A DNA stretch of 64,000 bases from Novosphingobium capsulatum NBRC 12533 (GTDB lineage Bacteria; Pseudomonadota; Alphaproteobacteria; Sphingomonadales; Sphingomonadaceae): contig NZ_BCYV01000004.1 in NCBI RefSeq assembly GCF_001598375.1, forward strand, positions 86,270-150,269. The letters run 5' to 3'. Below the pieces are notes generated by a model. It had not been told where the DNA came from and did no database searches. It saw nothing but the letters and a program-made list of their open reading frames with translations. How positions within the stretch are numbered: the stretch's first letter is position 1; the number at the start of each line of letters is the position of its first letter. A program made the position numbers and the translations under genes. Positions 1 to 8,005 of the stretch are shown one piece after another.

Positions 1-923
1 TCGCGGTGGACCCGCACCGCCACCGGAGCCTGCGCATCGCCATATTTGAGCGCATTGTCGATGAGGTTGCGGATCAATTGGTCAAGCTGCTGGCGATCGC
101 CACAGACCACGCCGGTTTCGGTTTCGGGCAGGATGCGCTCGTCACCCACGGTGAAGCCCACTTCGCTGGCGATGGTTTGCGCCATCTGCCCGATATCGAT
201 GCGCTCGCGCGGGAACTCGTGCTTTTCCGCCTCAATGCGCGAGAGCGACATGAGATCTTCCACCAGCGTCTGCAGGCGCTTGGCCTCACGCAGCACGGTG
301 GCGTGGAACTTGGCCGCCGTGGCCGGATCGACCCGCGCATCGGGATCGGCCAGGGTTTCGACATAGCCGATGATCGAGGCCAGCGGGGTGCGCAACTCGT
401 GGCTGGCGTTGGCGACGAAATCGGTGTGGGCGCGGCTGATATCGGCCTCGGCCGTGCGGTTGACCAGCTCGATCAGCGAAAAGCGTTCGTCGATCGCCAC
501 CCGGCTGACCTGCCAGATGCTGCGCGCGCCGGTCAGGCCGCGAACCAGCGCGGTTCCCTCGGGCTTGTCGAGCAGGGTGATCGCCTCGGGATGGCGCAGC
601 GCCACGCGCGCGTCCTGCCCGACGATATGCGGGCCCAGCGCCTCACGCGCGGCGGCATTGGCCGAGGCTATGCGCTGACGATCGAGCATCAGCACCGGCA
701 CGCTGAACGGCTCCACCAGGGCGACCATGGCCTGGCGCGAGACGCTGCCTTCCTCGGGCCGGACCTGGACGATCTCCGGCTCGGGGCTGGCGAGCCACAG
801 TGAGGCCAGCCACACCACCAGCACCGCAAAGGCAAGCCACAGGCTGGCGCCGGCAAACGGCATGGCCGCAGCGGCGACCAGGGCAATGCCCACGCTTGTC
901 CACGGCAGGACCAGACCTTTCAT
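1..923 (-). CDS. PhoR-like sensor histidine kinase, C-terminus cut off by the window edge
   Basis: The first 307 residues of a membrane sensor kinase are visible; the reading frame runs open off the left edge. Two hydrophobic segments (about residues 4-22 and 26-45) are followed by a PAS-like region (about 65-160). The dimerisation/phosphoacceptor box NASHELRTPLASIIGY has its histidine at residue 175, and an N-box (QLIRNLIDNALKYG) lies near 290. The G-boxes of the ATPase domain lie outside. The short N-terminus followed by PAS and HisKA matches the phosphate-sensing PhoR type, but the response regulator and pst/phoU neighbours that would confirm it are not in view, so the ligand is inferred only. 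Start ATG at 923. Confidence 0.85.
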   Translation of the reverse strand, partial: MKGLVLPWTSVGIALVAAAAMPFAGASLWLAFAVLVVWLASLWLASPEPEIVQVRPEEGSVSRQAMVALVEPFSVPVLMLDRQRIASANAAAREALGPHIVGQDARVALRHPEAITLLDKPEGTALVRGLTGARSIWQVSRVAIDERFSLIELVNRTAEADISRAHTDFVANASHELRTPLASIIGYVETLADPDARVDPATAAKFHATVLREAKRLQTLVEDLMSLSRIEAEKHEFPRERIDIGQMAQTIASEVGFTVGDERILPETETGVVCGDRQQLDQLIRNLIDNALKYGDAQAPVAVRVHR

Positions 924-1426
924 CGGGGGATGTCACTTTCGCCAGGAAACGCAGATAGCGCACCTGTTAGGCGAGGGCAGGGGGGCGCGGCAAGCCCGCT
1001 GCCGGCCTGTCACACTTGCCGCCAAGGCTGTCCACAGGCTTGGCTGAGGGACGCGAAGGCGGCGCTGGACACGCGCGCTTTTGCTTCCGTTTCGGCGGGA
1101 GTGGTGACGGCTGGCGCGCGTGCCTGCCGTTCATTAGCCATCTAACATGCTGCTTTTCCCTGAAGATGATCTGAAAAGCGGCCATTCTGGTACACGACTT
1201 AGTTGCGCGCGATACCGCCAAAGCTGCGGGGAAAGCCGTGGCGGGCAGGCGTGGTGGCGCGTAGATGAGACCAAGGTCGAACATTCCCCTTCATCGTCCG
1301 CCGCCATGGCGGGCAACGGGGCGCCGGGTTGCGCTGGCGGCTTGCAAGGCCGGCTCTAAGGCCTGTCGAGGTGCGGGCGCGCGCGCGCGCGGCCTGATCG
1401 GCGCCAAGAAGTGGGAGGACGATTGC
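924..1426. other. 503-bp intergenic region, no gene seen
   Basis: Short open frames here have no recognisable protein signature. It should hold the promoter of the leftward kinase and of the rightward small gene, but I see no convincing -35/-10 pair. A GC dinucleotide run (about 1378-1391) and a TTAG-N4-CTAA dyad (about 1135-1146) are the only structures that stand out. Confidence 0.5.
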
Positions 1427-1648
1427 GTGAAATCCTCGGATCGCAACGGCGCCGACAAGGCCGTTCTGGCCGACCTGATCGGCAAGCTGGAAGGCTCGCT
1501 GGCGGTGCTCGATCACCAGGGCGCCTCGCTGGCGGCCGCGCACCTTTCCATGGTGCTGGATCTGATGCGCAAGGAACTGGCAGGCCCGCGCCCGATCGAG
1601 GGGATCGCCGGCATTCCCGCCACGATCCAATCCTCGCAACTGCATTGA
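1427..1648 (+). CDS. small conserved-looking protein of unknown function (73 aa)
   Basis: The frame begins with GTG at 1427 behind a good ribosome binding site (GGGAGGAC at 1412-1418) and gives an acidic-to-neutral helical protein with the central run LDHQGASLAAAHLSMVLDLM. Composition and codon use look like real coding sequence, unlike the longer upstream extension of the same frame, which is arginine/proline noise. No family is recognised. It sits alone before a tRNA-Glu cluster on the opposite strand. The main alternative is that it is not expressed. Confidence 0.6.
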   Translation: MKSSDRNGADKAVLADLIGKLEGSLAVLDHQGASLAAAHLSMVLDLMRKELAGPRPIEGIAGIPATIQSSQLH

Positions 1649-1741
1649 GGGCGTAATTGCGGGCGCGCACGGCCCAGCATAATGCGATGGGCATGCGGCG
1701 TGCCGACGATGTGGTGTGGTTCCGCGCCAATTGCGCCGGAA

Positions 1742-1816
1742 TGGTGACCCCTACGGGAATCGAACCCGTGTTTCAGCCGTGAAAGGGCCGCGTCCTGACC
1801 GCTAGACGAAGGGGCC
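1742..1816 (-). tRNA. tRNA-Glu (UUC), copy 1
   Basis: Read on the minus strand it starts GGCCCCTTCGTCTAGCGG, has anticodon loop CTTTCAC (anticodon UUC), a T-arm with GGTTCGATTCC, and an encoded CCA. The acceptor stem pairs GGCCCCT with AGGGGTC through one G-U wobble. It is one of three tandem copies. Confidence 0.97.
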
Positions 1817-1832
1817 TTGCATGCGAAGGCAT

Positions 1833-1896
1833 GATTGCCGGCGGAACATGGCGCATTGCATGGCATGCCGGCAATCCGCATCTTGAGGCAAGATGC
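1833..1896. repeat. two stem-loops in the spacer between tRNA-Glu copies
   Basis: GATTGCCGGC (1833-1842) is perfectly complementary to GCCGGCAATC (1867-1876), and GCATCTTG/CAAGATGC (1878-1885 and 1889-1896) forms a second perfect stem with a three-base loop. They could guide processing of the tRNA precursor or act as terminators; neither has a T tract. Confidence 0.6.
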
Positions 1897-1899
1897 AGA

Positions 1900-1974
1900 T
1901 GGTGACCCCTACGGGAATCGAACCCGTGTTTCAGCCGTGAAAGGGCCGCGTCCTAACCGCTAGACGAAGGGGCC
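1900..1974 (-). tRNA. tRNA-Glu (UUC), copy 2, D-loop variant
   Basis: Same sequence as the copy at 1742-1816 except for one base in the D-loop region (GGTTAGGAC instead of GGTCAGGAC in the tRNA sense). Anticodon UUC, CCA encoded. Confidence 0.97.
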
Positions 1975-1993
1975 GTCCGGCAGCGTGCAATGA

Positions 1994-2068
1994 TGGTGAC
2001 CCCTACGGGAATCGAACCCGTGTTTCAGCCGTGAAAGGGCCGCGTCCTGACCGCTAGACGAAGGGGCC
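1994..2068 (-). tRNA. tRNA-Glu (UUC), copy 3
   Basis: Identical to copy 1 and separated from copy 2 by only 19 bases, so the copies are probably cut from one transcript. The promoter would lie to the right, between 2069 and the recJ stop. Confidence 0.97.
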
Positions 2069-2160
2069 TCCGGGCTTGCGCCGCTGGGCAGGTCCGCGCC
2101 TCTATTAGGCTGGGGCCGGTGCGTCAACCCGCCGATCCAAAAAAATCAGACCCAAAAAAT

Positions 2161-3975
2161 TCAATCGGCAAACGCGGCATCTTCGATATGCAATTCGGCG
2201 GCGGGGCGGCTGCCCCAGTCGTCGAGCCGGGCGCGTCCGGCCAGCCATAGCTGGCGGCCCTTGCAGCCGTGCAGCAGGGCCTGGCCCAGATCGGTTTGTG
2301 CTGCGCGAAAGGCCATGGCCTTGAACGATCGGCCATCGGCCCCGGCCACGATCGCCCGCACGTGATCGTTGCCGACGATATCGCACTTGACCAGCCGCAC
2401 CGGGCCCACTGCCACGCGCGGGCCGGGCCAGCCCACGCCATAGGGGCCAGCGCCTTCCAGCGTTTCGACCAGGCTGGGGGTCAGACCGCCAGGGCTGAGC
2501 GACAAGTCCAGCGCCAGGCTTTGCGCGGCGCGGGCATTGGCCACGTCGCGGCCGAGGCGTTCATCGAGCCATTGGGCCAGTGGCTCCACGCTGTCGGGTG
2601 CGATAGTCAGGCCACAGGCCATGGCATGGCCGCCGCCCTTGACCAGCAGTCCGGCCTCGCGTGCGGCGATGATCGCTGCGCCCAGATCGACACCGGGGAT
2701 GGAGCGGCCCGAACCCTTGCCCATGCCAGCGCCATCAACTTCGGCCTGTTCGCCATCGTCGAGCGCGATGACCAGCGTGGGCTTGCCGGTCTTTTCCTTG
2801 ATGCGGCCGGCAACGATGCCGATCACGCCGGGATGCCAGCCCAGGCCGGACACTACCACTACGGCGCGATTGTGCTGTGCTTCCACTTGCGCTTCGGCGG
2901 CTTCCTGCACCGCCTGCTCGATCGCGCGGCGCTCGTCGTTGAGGGCCGAGAGGCGGGCAGCGATGTCCTTGGCCTCGTCAGGGTCTTGCGTCGTCAACAG
3001 CCGCACGCCGAGCGAGGAATCGCCGATGCGCCCGGCGGCATTGATGCGCGGCCCCAGGGCAAAGCCCATGTCGCTGGCAGTTGGCGCACGGGTGATGCGG
3101 CTGGCATCGATCAGCGCGGAAAGCCCGATATTGGCGCGCTTGGCCATGACTTTCAGCCCCTGCGCCACCAGCGCGCGGTTCAGGCCCTTGAGCTGCGCAA
3201 CGTCGGCCACAGTGCCCAGCGCAACCAGATCGAGCAGGCCCATGAGATCGGGCGCCGGGCGGCTTTCGAACCATCCCCGCGCGCGCAGGACACGCACTGT
3301 CGCCACGGCAAGCAGGAAGGCCACGCCCACGGCGGCAAGATGACCATGCGCGGCGGCCTCGTCATCCTCGTCCAGGCGATTGGGGTTGACCAGGGCCACG
3401 GCAGGGGGAAGGTCAGGCGCGCACTTGTGGTGATCCACCACGATCACGTCGATTCCTGCGGCCGCGGCCTGGCCCAGCGCCTCGTGCGCCATGGCGCCGC
3501 AATCGACGGTGACGATCAACTGGCTGCCTTCGCGGCCAAGCCGGACCAGCGCCTCGCCCGAGGGGCCATAGCCTTCGAGCAGGCGATCGGGAATATAGGC
3601 CTGGCCTTCCACGCCGAGTGCGCGCAGCAGGCGCAGCAGCAGTGCGGCGCTGGTGGCGCCATCCACGTCGTAATCGCCATAGACGGTGATGCGCTCGCCG
3701 CGCACCACGCCTTCGGCAAGGCGGCGCGCGGCCACTTCCATGTCGCGGAAAATGGCGGGATCGGGCAGGAAATCGCGCAAGGTGGGGCGGCGGTGCCGCT
3801 CAAGATCATCGTGCGGCACCCCACGCGAGAGCAGCAACTGGTCTACCAGATCATTGCTGAGGCCATCGTCGCCACCGCCGGCGCGGCCGAAACGGCCGGA
3901 AAGGTCCATGTTGCCGCCGCGCCAACGCCAGGCGAGGCCGGAAAGGGAATGGGTAATCGCAGTGACCGGGATCAT
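2161..3975 (-). CDS. recJ: single-stranded-DNA-specific 5'-3' exonuclease RecJ
   Basis: RecJ degrades single-stranded DNA 5' to 3' in RecFOR recombination and in mismatch and base excision repair. The DHH phosphoesterase signature is complete: DYDVDGATS (about residues 101-109), VDCGA (about 157-161) and VVDHHK (about 179-184), with the DHHA1-domain GGHAMACG in the C-terminal half. At 604 aa it is close to the family length. The frame is open 18 codons further upstream, but that extension has no family-like sequence; the ATG at 3975 (MIPVTAITHSLSG) was preferred although its ribosome binding site is weak. It is divergent from the flavodoxin-like gene at 4148. Confidence 0.95.
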   Translation of the reverse strand: MIPVTAITHSLSGLAWRWRGGNMDLSGRFGRAGGGDDGLSNDLVDQLLLSRGVPHDDLERHRRPTLRDFLPDPAIFRDMEVAARRLAEGVVRGERITVYGDYDVDGATSAALLLRLLRALGVEGQAYIPDRLLEGYGPSGEALVRLGREGSQLIVTVDCGAMAHEALGQAAAAGIDVIVVDHHKCAPDLPPAVALVNPNRLDEDDEAAAHGHLAAVGVAFLLAVATVRVLRARGWFESRPAPDLMGLLDLVALGTVADVAQLKGLNRALVAQGLKVMAKRANIGLSALIDASRITRAPTASDMGFALGPRINAAGRIGDSSLGVRLLTTQDPDEAKDIAARLSALNDERRAIEQAVQEAAEAQVEAQHNRAVVVVSGLGWHPGVIGIVAGRIKEKTGKPTLVIALDDGEQAEVDGAGMGKGSGRSIPGVDLGAAIIAAREAGLLVKGGGHAMACGLTIAPDSVEPLAQWLDERLGRDVANARAAQSLALDLSLSPGGLTPSLVETLEGAGPYGVGWPGPRVAVGPVRLVKCDIVGNDHVRAIVAGADGRSFKAMAFRAAQTDLGQALLHGCKGRQLWLAGRARLDDWGSRPAAELHIEDAAFAD

Positions 3976-4147
3976 TGTTGCGCGGTAGCCGATTGCCGCC
4001 CCATGGGCAAACCGCACGGGCAGATACATCGCCAGGAAACCGATTTGGCAAAGCTGCGTTCATGTCCGATTTGACACCAATGGATCGGCGCTTGTGCCGG
4101 GGATGACAAACGCTGCGGGGGCGGCGGTGGTGAAAAGGACAGGGGGC

Positions 4148-4630
4148 ATGCTGGCAATCATCTGGCACAGCCGCACCGGCGCGGCACAGGCCATGGCACA
4201 GGCCGCTGCGCAAGGCGCAGCACAGGCCGGCGCGCCGGCGCAGCTGTTGCCGGCCGAGCAGATTAACCCCGCGCAATGCATTGCAGCGCAAGGTTTCCTG
4301 TTCGTCTGCCCGGAAAACCTTGGCAGCATGAGCGGCGAGATGAAGGCGTTCTTCGACCGCTGCTATTACCCCCTGCTGGAGCAGATCGAAGGGCGCGCCT
4401 ATGCCACGGCCATCGCAGCAGGAACGGCGGGGCAGGGAGCACAGGCGCAGATCGACCGGATCGTGACCGGTTGGCGTTTGCGCCGCGTTGCGCCGCCCTG
4501 CATCATTCTAACGGGTGCGGATCGGCCCGATTCGATCTTGGCGCCCAAGGCCCTGCCGCATACTGCATTGCAAAAATGTCGCGAACTGGGGCAGTTGCTA
4601 GCGTCGGGTTTGGAAATGGGCGCTTTTTGA
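4148..4630 (+). CDS. flavodoxin-like / NAD(P)H-dependent FMN reductase-type protein
   Basis: A 160-aa single-domain protein with a flavodoxin fold: a first strand LAIIWHSRTGAAQAMA (residues 2-17) resembling the FMN phosphate loop SxTGxxxxxA, then FLFVCPENLGSMSGEMKAFFDR, the flavodoxin-type loop preceding the FMN isoalloxazine site. It probably carries FMN and acts in electron transfer or quinone/flavin reduction in the cytosol. Start ATG 4148 has AAGGACAGGGG just upstream; an earlier in-frame start at 4094 would add a non-conserved tail. The next gene follows after 111 bases that contain a short GC-rich hairpin (4690-4709). Confidence 0.75.
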   Translation: MLAIIWHSRTGAAQAMAQAAAQGAAQAGAPAQLLPAEQINPAQCIAAQGFLFVCPENLGSMSGEMKAFFDRCYYPLLEQIEGRAYATAIAAGTAGQGAQAQIDRIVTGWRLRRVAPPCIILTGADRPDSILAPKALPHTALQKCRELGQLLASGLEMGAF

Positions 4631-4741
4631 GCATGTCGCGCCGGGGTGTTGACGAAATTTCGACGGTATCGGGTGCAGGCCCTGTAGATCGCCGCAATGG
4701 ATTGCGGCGCAAGGGTTTGTCCAACGACAGGAGCGTAAGCG

Positions 4742-5482
4742 GTGGCTGATGGTCAGGAAAGTGCGGGGGGGCGCGCCGTGGCGACGCTGTTGTTCGCCCC
4801 TGGCACGCGCCCTGATGCCGATGCCCTGGCCGGGTTGGCCCAGGCCGAGCACGCCTTTGCCGTGAGCCATCGCCCGGGTGGCGCGGCCCGTTGGGTGGAA
4901 CTGCTGCGCGATGGTTTGACGTTCGACCTGACTGGTTTGGCGCCAAAAGAGGGGACGGCAACAGCGCTTGCGAACCTGCGTGTGGGCCTGCCTGCGGATT
5001 TTGACCCGAGCACCTATGAAGCGCTGCTGCTGGCGCCGGGGCCGCACTTGGCCGGGGCGGAAAGCCTCTTGCCGGTGGTGCAGGTGGCGGCCAGCCTGTT
5101 GCTGGCGCTGGCGACTTTGCCGGGCTTGGCGGCGATCGGCTGGTTGCCGGCTGGCAACCTTGTTTCGCCGCGCTGGTTCGTCGACGCCGTGCGCCCGTGG
5201 CTGAATGGCGGGCCGTTTCCGGCCATGGCCCTGGCCGGCCTGAAGCGCGGAGATGATCGCGTGACCAGCATCGGCCTGACCTTTTTCATCGGGCAGGAGT
5301 TTGCTTTGCACACCGGGGGCGCGCGGCCGGGAGAACAGCATGCGCGCGCCGCCGTGCGCCTGACAGACTGGTTGATCGCCCATGGCCACATTGCACAGGC
5401 GCAGGCGGTTGAGCTGCCCGGCGCTGGCACGCTCTGGTTAGAACCAGGGGAAGACTGTATCATTTCGGCACGATGGGCCTAA
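4742..5482 (+). CDS. protein of unknown function (246 aa)
   Basis: GTG start at 4742 with AGGAGCG upstream. Predicted cytosolic alpha/beta protein without signal peptide; the middle (residues about 105-135) is hydrophobic, VVQVAASLLLALATLPGLAAIGW, but reads more like a buried core than a membrane anchor. The C-terminal part (RLTDWLIAHG...LEPGEDCIISA) faintly resembles the C-terminus of DUF4261-type proteins; this is a weak visual impression only. Its stop overlaps the start of the AHH-domain gene by 10 bases, suggesting coupled translation. No function can be assigned. Confidence 0.7.
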   Translation: MADGQESAGGRAVATLLFAPGTRPDADALAGLAQAEHAFAVSHRPGGAARWVELLRDGLTFDLTGLAPKEGTATALANLRVGLPADFDPSTYEALLLAPGPHLAGAESLLPVVQVAASLLLALATLPGLAAIGWLPAGNLVSPRWFVDAVRPWLNGGPFPAMALAGLKRGDDRVTSIGLTFFIGQEFALHTGGARPGEQHARAAVRLTDWLIAHGHIAQAQAVELPGAGTLWLEPGEDCIISARWA

Positions 5483-6021
5483 CGAAATGTGTTCCTGATT
5501 CGTCTCGCAAATGGCGGTTTGCCGCGCGTCGGGCGATTCCGTTTCATTGCGTCAACGTCGTCGGCTCTCCGGGATATCAGGCGCATATGCAGCGGCACCA
5601 TATCCTGCCCTGCCAGGTTCTGACGCGCGCTGGTTTGAATGTCATGCTGGGCCGATTGGGCGAAGCCGAGGTGGGCTTTCACGATTTCCGCCGCAATGGT
5701 CTGCTGCTGCCGGCAACCGAGGCGGCCGCGCAACGCGTGCTGATGCCGCTGCATCGCGGCCCGCATCGGCAATACAACCAACTGGTGCTGGAACGGATCG
5801 GCCAGATCGAGGCCGGCTGGCAGCGGCGGCGCGGCGCCAACGACATGGCCGCCGATCGCGAAGCGCTGATGCGCCTCGACCTGTTGCAACGTGCCCTGCG
5901 CCGCCGCCTGCTCGATCCACGGCGCTGGGGCGGAATGCCGCTCAACCGTCGCGATCCGGCGGTGGATTTCAGCCATCTCGACGCCATGGCCGAAATGCTG
6001 TGGGCCGATACCGAGGCCTGA
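5473..6021 (+). CDS. AHH-domain (HNH/EndoVII superfamily) nuclease-like protein
   Basis: 182 aa. The core AHMQRHHILPCQVL (residues about 37-50) with a downstream GFHDFRRNGLLLP...MPLHRGPHRQYN carries the paired histidines and the late HxxxHxxYN typical of AHH nucleases, best known as toxin tips in polymorphic toxins. Here the domain stands alone with no signal peptide, secretion domain or obvious immunity gene, which suggests a cellular role (inference). The ATG at 5473 overlaps the preceding gene; an internal ATG at 5587 would remove the conserved GSPGYQAH lead-in. A terminator for the convergent leuA follows. Confidence 0.75.
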   Translation: MGLTKCVPDSSRKWRFAARRAIPFHCVNVVGSPGYQAHMQRHHILPCQVLTRAGLNVMLGRLGEAEVGFHDFRRNGLLLPATEAAAQRVLMPLHRGPHRQYNQLVLERIGQIEAGWQRRRGANDMAADREALMRLDLLQRALRRRLLDPRRWGGMPLNRRDPAVDFSHLDAMAEMLWADTEA

Positions 6022-6025
6022 TCGC

Positions 6026-6057
6026 AAAAAGGCCCCGGAGCGGGTGCTCCAGGGCCC
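6026..6057 (-). terminator. intrinsic terminator of leuA
   Basis: On the minus strand a GC-rich stem (GGCCCTGGAGC paired with GCTCCGGGGCC, three-base loop) is followed by TTTTT. It lies between the convergent AHH gene and leuA and is best oriented for leuA. Confidence 0.8.
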
Positions 6058-6086
6058 TTGCATGATGCGTGTGATGGTGGTGGCGA

Positions 6087-7757
6087 TCAGCGGCCGGCGT
6101 TGGCTGCCGAAAGGATGGCGCGCACGCTGGCGGTGGCAACGTCTTCGTCGATGCCCACGCCCCATACCACGCGCCCATCGGCCAGTACGCATTCGACATA
6201 GGCGGCCGCGCGCGCATTGGTGCCGCTGCCCATGGCATGTTCGGAATAGTCGCGCACTTCCAGGCGAACGCCGAACCCTTCGGCCAAGGTGGCAACGACC
6301 GACGAGATCAGGCCATTGCCGCGCCCGCTGACAGACTGCACCTGGCCATCGATCTCGATCTTGCCGGCAAACACGCGGGTGCCGTCGGTGCCGCGCTGCT
6401 CGTCATAATCGACCAGCTGGAAATGCTGCGGGGCATCCAGGCGATAGACCATGCGGAACACGCCCCAGATATCGCCGGCCTGCAGTTCGCGGCCCAGTTC
6501 GTCGGCCAGTTCCTGCACGTGGCGCGAGAAATGCGCCTGCATCTTCTTGGGCAGCTTGAGGCCCTGGTCCTGTTCCAGCACCCAGGCAAAGCCGCCCTTG
6601 CCGCTTTGCGAATTGACGCGGATCACCGCCTCATAGCTGCGGCCCAGATCGGCCGGGTCGATCGGCAGATAGGGGACGGCCCAGAGTTCGTCGTTGCGCT
6701 TTTCCTGCGCGGCAAAGCCCTTCTTGATGGCGTCCTGGTGGCTGCCGGAAAAGGCGGTGAAGACCAGTTCGCCGCCATAGGGGTGGCGCGGATGCACGGG
6801 CAGCTGGTTGCAGTATTCCACTGTCTGGATCACTTCGTCGATGTTCGAGAAGTCCAGTTCCGGGTCCACCCCTTGCGTGTAGAGGTTGAGGCCTACGGTC
6901 ACCAGGCAGCAGTTGCCGGTACGCTCGCCATTGCCGAACAGGCAGCCTTCGACACGATCGGCCCCGGCCATCAGGCCCAGTTCCGCCGCGGCCACGCCAG
7001 TGCCACGGTCGTTGTGGGTGTGCAGGCTGATCACCGCACGATCGCGGCCGGGCAGGTTGCGGCAGAAATACTCGATCTGGTCGGCGTAGATATTGGCAGT
7101 GGAGGCTTCCACCGTGGCCGGCAGGTTGAGGATGATGGGCTTTTCCACCGTGGGCTGCAGCACGTCCATCACCGCTTCGCAGCAGGCGATGCTGAAATCG
7201 AGTTCGGCGGTGGAGAAGGTTTCCGGGCTATATTCAAAGCGCCAGTCGGTCTGCGGGAAACGGGCGGCTTGGTCGCGCAGGAAAGTCGCCCCACGGCGGG
7301 CGATTTCCTTGATTTCGCTCTGTTCCATGCCGAACACCACGGTGCGCCACAGCGGCGATACCGCGTTGTAGACGTGGACGATCGCCTGCTTGGCGCCGGC
7401 CAGGCTTTCGAACGAGGTCTTGATCAGGTCTTCGCGCGATTGCGTCAGCACCTGGACGACGACGTCTTCGGGGATGCGGCCTTCGTCCACCAGGGCGCGG
7501 ATGAAATCATATTCGGTGGCACCGGCGCTGGGGAAGCCGACTTCGATTTCCTTGAGGCCGACCTTGCACAGCAGATCGAAGAAGCGCGCCTTCTTGTCGG
7601 CGTCCATCGGATCGATCAGCGACTGGTTGCCATCGCGCATGTCGGTCGAGAGCCAGCGCGGGGCCTTGGTGATGGTGCGCGAGGGCCACTGGCGATCGGG
7701 CAGATCCACCTGCGGAAACGGACGATACTTGATGCCGGGATTCTTCAGCATGGCCAT
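6087..7757 (-). CDS. leuA: 2-isopropylmalate synthase
   Basis: Condenses acetyl-CoA with 2-oxoisovalerate, the committed step of leucine synthesis. 556 aa of the longer yeast/actinobacterial-type family: N-terminal [18 protein letters not shown], metal/active-site [11 protein letters not shown] (about residues 41-51), HTHNDRGTG (metal-binding HxH) and the C-terminal LeuA regulatory domain (from about 430) that binds leucine for feedback inhibition. Start ATG 7757. It is transcribed as a single gene with its own terminator; its 5' leader carries a leucine-rich peptide and a long dyad, which points to attenuation by leucyl-tRNA supply. Confidence 0.96.
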   Translation of the reverse strand: MAMLKNPGIKYRPFPQVDLPDRQWPSRTITKAPRWLSTDMRDGNQSLIDPMDADKKARFFDLLCKVGLKEIEVGFPSAGATEYDFIRALVDEGRIPEDVVVQVLTQSREDLIKTSFESLAGAKQAIVHVYNAVSPLWRTVVFGMEQSEIKEIARRGATFLRDQAARFPQTDWRFEYSPETFSTAELDFSIACCEAVMDVLQPTVEKPIILNLPATVEASTANIYADQIEYFCRNLPGRDRAVISLHTHNDRGTGVAAAELGLMAGADRVEGCLFGNGERTGNCCLVTVGLNLYTQGVDPELDFSNIDEVIQTVEYCNQLPVHPRHPYGGELVFTAFSGSHQDAIKKGFAAQEKRNDELWAVPYLPIDPADLGRSYEAVIRVNSQSGKGGFAWVLEQDQGLKLPKKMQAHFSRHVQELADELGRELQAGDIWGVFRMVYRLDAPQHFQLVDYDEQRGTDGTRVFAGKIEIDGQVQSVSGRGNGLISSVVATLAEGFGVRLEVRDYSEHAMGSGTNARAAAYVECVLADGRVVWGVGIDEDVATASVRAILSAANAGR

Positions 7758-7806
7758 GATGGCTGAACCTTAAAATGAAAATGATGCGTCTGGTGCGAGG
7801 GGATGA

Positions 7807-7859
7807 CCCTTGGGCGCCGTGTGCGCCGCAAAACCGACGCGTCAGCTCACGCCCAAGGG
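7807..7859 (-). promoter_or_regulatory. candidate leuA attenuator dyad
   Basis: CCCTTGGGCG at the end of the leader-peptide gene (7859-7850) is perfectly complementary to CGCCCAAGGG (7816-7807). The upstream arm can instead fold on itself (ACGCC-CTTG-GGCGT), so two exclusive structures are possible. No T tract follows the long stem, so if it attenuates it may do so through Rho or translation rather than as a classic terminator (inference). Confidence 0.5.
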
Positions 7860-7897
7860 CGTGTAAGTCGCAGGGTAAGGTTCAGCGCGGCGATCAT
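7847..7897 (-). CDS. leuA leader peptide (16 aa, four Leu)
   Basis: An ATG-started frame of 16 codons reads MIAALNLTLRLTRPWA and stops at 7847, 89 bases before the leuA start codon. Four leucines fall within residues 5-11 as every second residue, the pattern expected of a leucine-sensing leader peptide. A possible promoter (TGGACA at 7934-7929, CATAGG at 7911-7906, 17-bp gap) would start the mRNA almost at the ATG; no strong ribosome binding site is seen. Alphaproteobacterial leuA genes are known to use leader-peptide attenuation; this instance is inferred from sequence alone. Confidence 0.6.
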   Translation of the reverse strand: MIAALNLTLRLTRPWA

Positions 7898-7950
7898 CGG
7901 CCATGCCTATGGTGCCTTGCGCCAGCTTTGTCCAGATCAAATGCCGGGCG

Positions 7951-7983
7951 CAACAAACCCCGCAGCGGCATGCCGTTGCGGGG
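7951..7983 (-). terminator. intrinsic terminator of the YceI gene at 8006
   Basis: An 11-bp stem (CCCCGCAACGG with CCGCTGCGGGG, one G-U pair, loop CATG) is followed on the minus strand by TTTGTTG. It separates the YceI gene from the leuA leader. Confidence 0.75.
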
Positions 7984-8005
7984 TTGCTGGTCAGTCAGGC
8001 AGAGG

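Noticed and set aside
1026..1037. TGTCCACAGG as a DnaA box and part of an origin
   Set aside because: Single imperfect match, no AT-rich unwinding element or further boxes nearby.
1378..1391. GC dinucleotide run as a Z-DNA or regulatory element
   Set aside because: Only about seven repeats in a genome rich in GC; chance is a good explanation.
4690..4709. Hairpin CGCCGCAAT-GG-ATTGCGGCG as terminator between the flavodoxin-like gene and the next gene
   Set aside because: The stem is perfect but there is no T tract and it lies within 35 bases of the next ribosome binding site; not enough to call a terminator.
5473..6021. Polymorphic toxin or toxin-immunity pair based on the AHH domain
   Set aside because: No secretion signal, PAAR, RHS, or other delivery domain, and the neighbours are not immunity-like; a free-standing cellular protein fits better.
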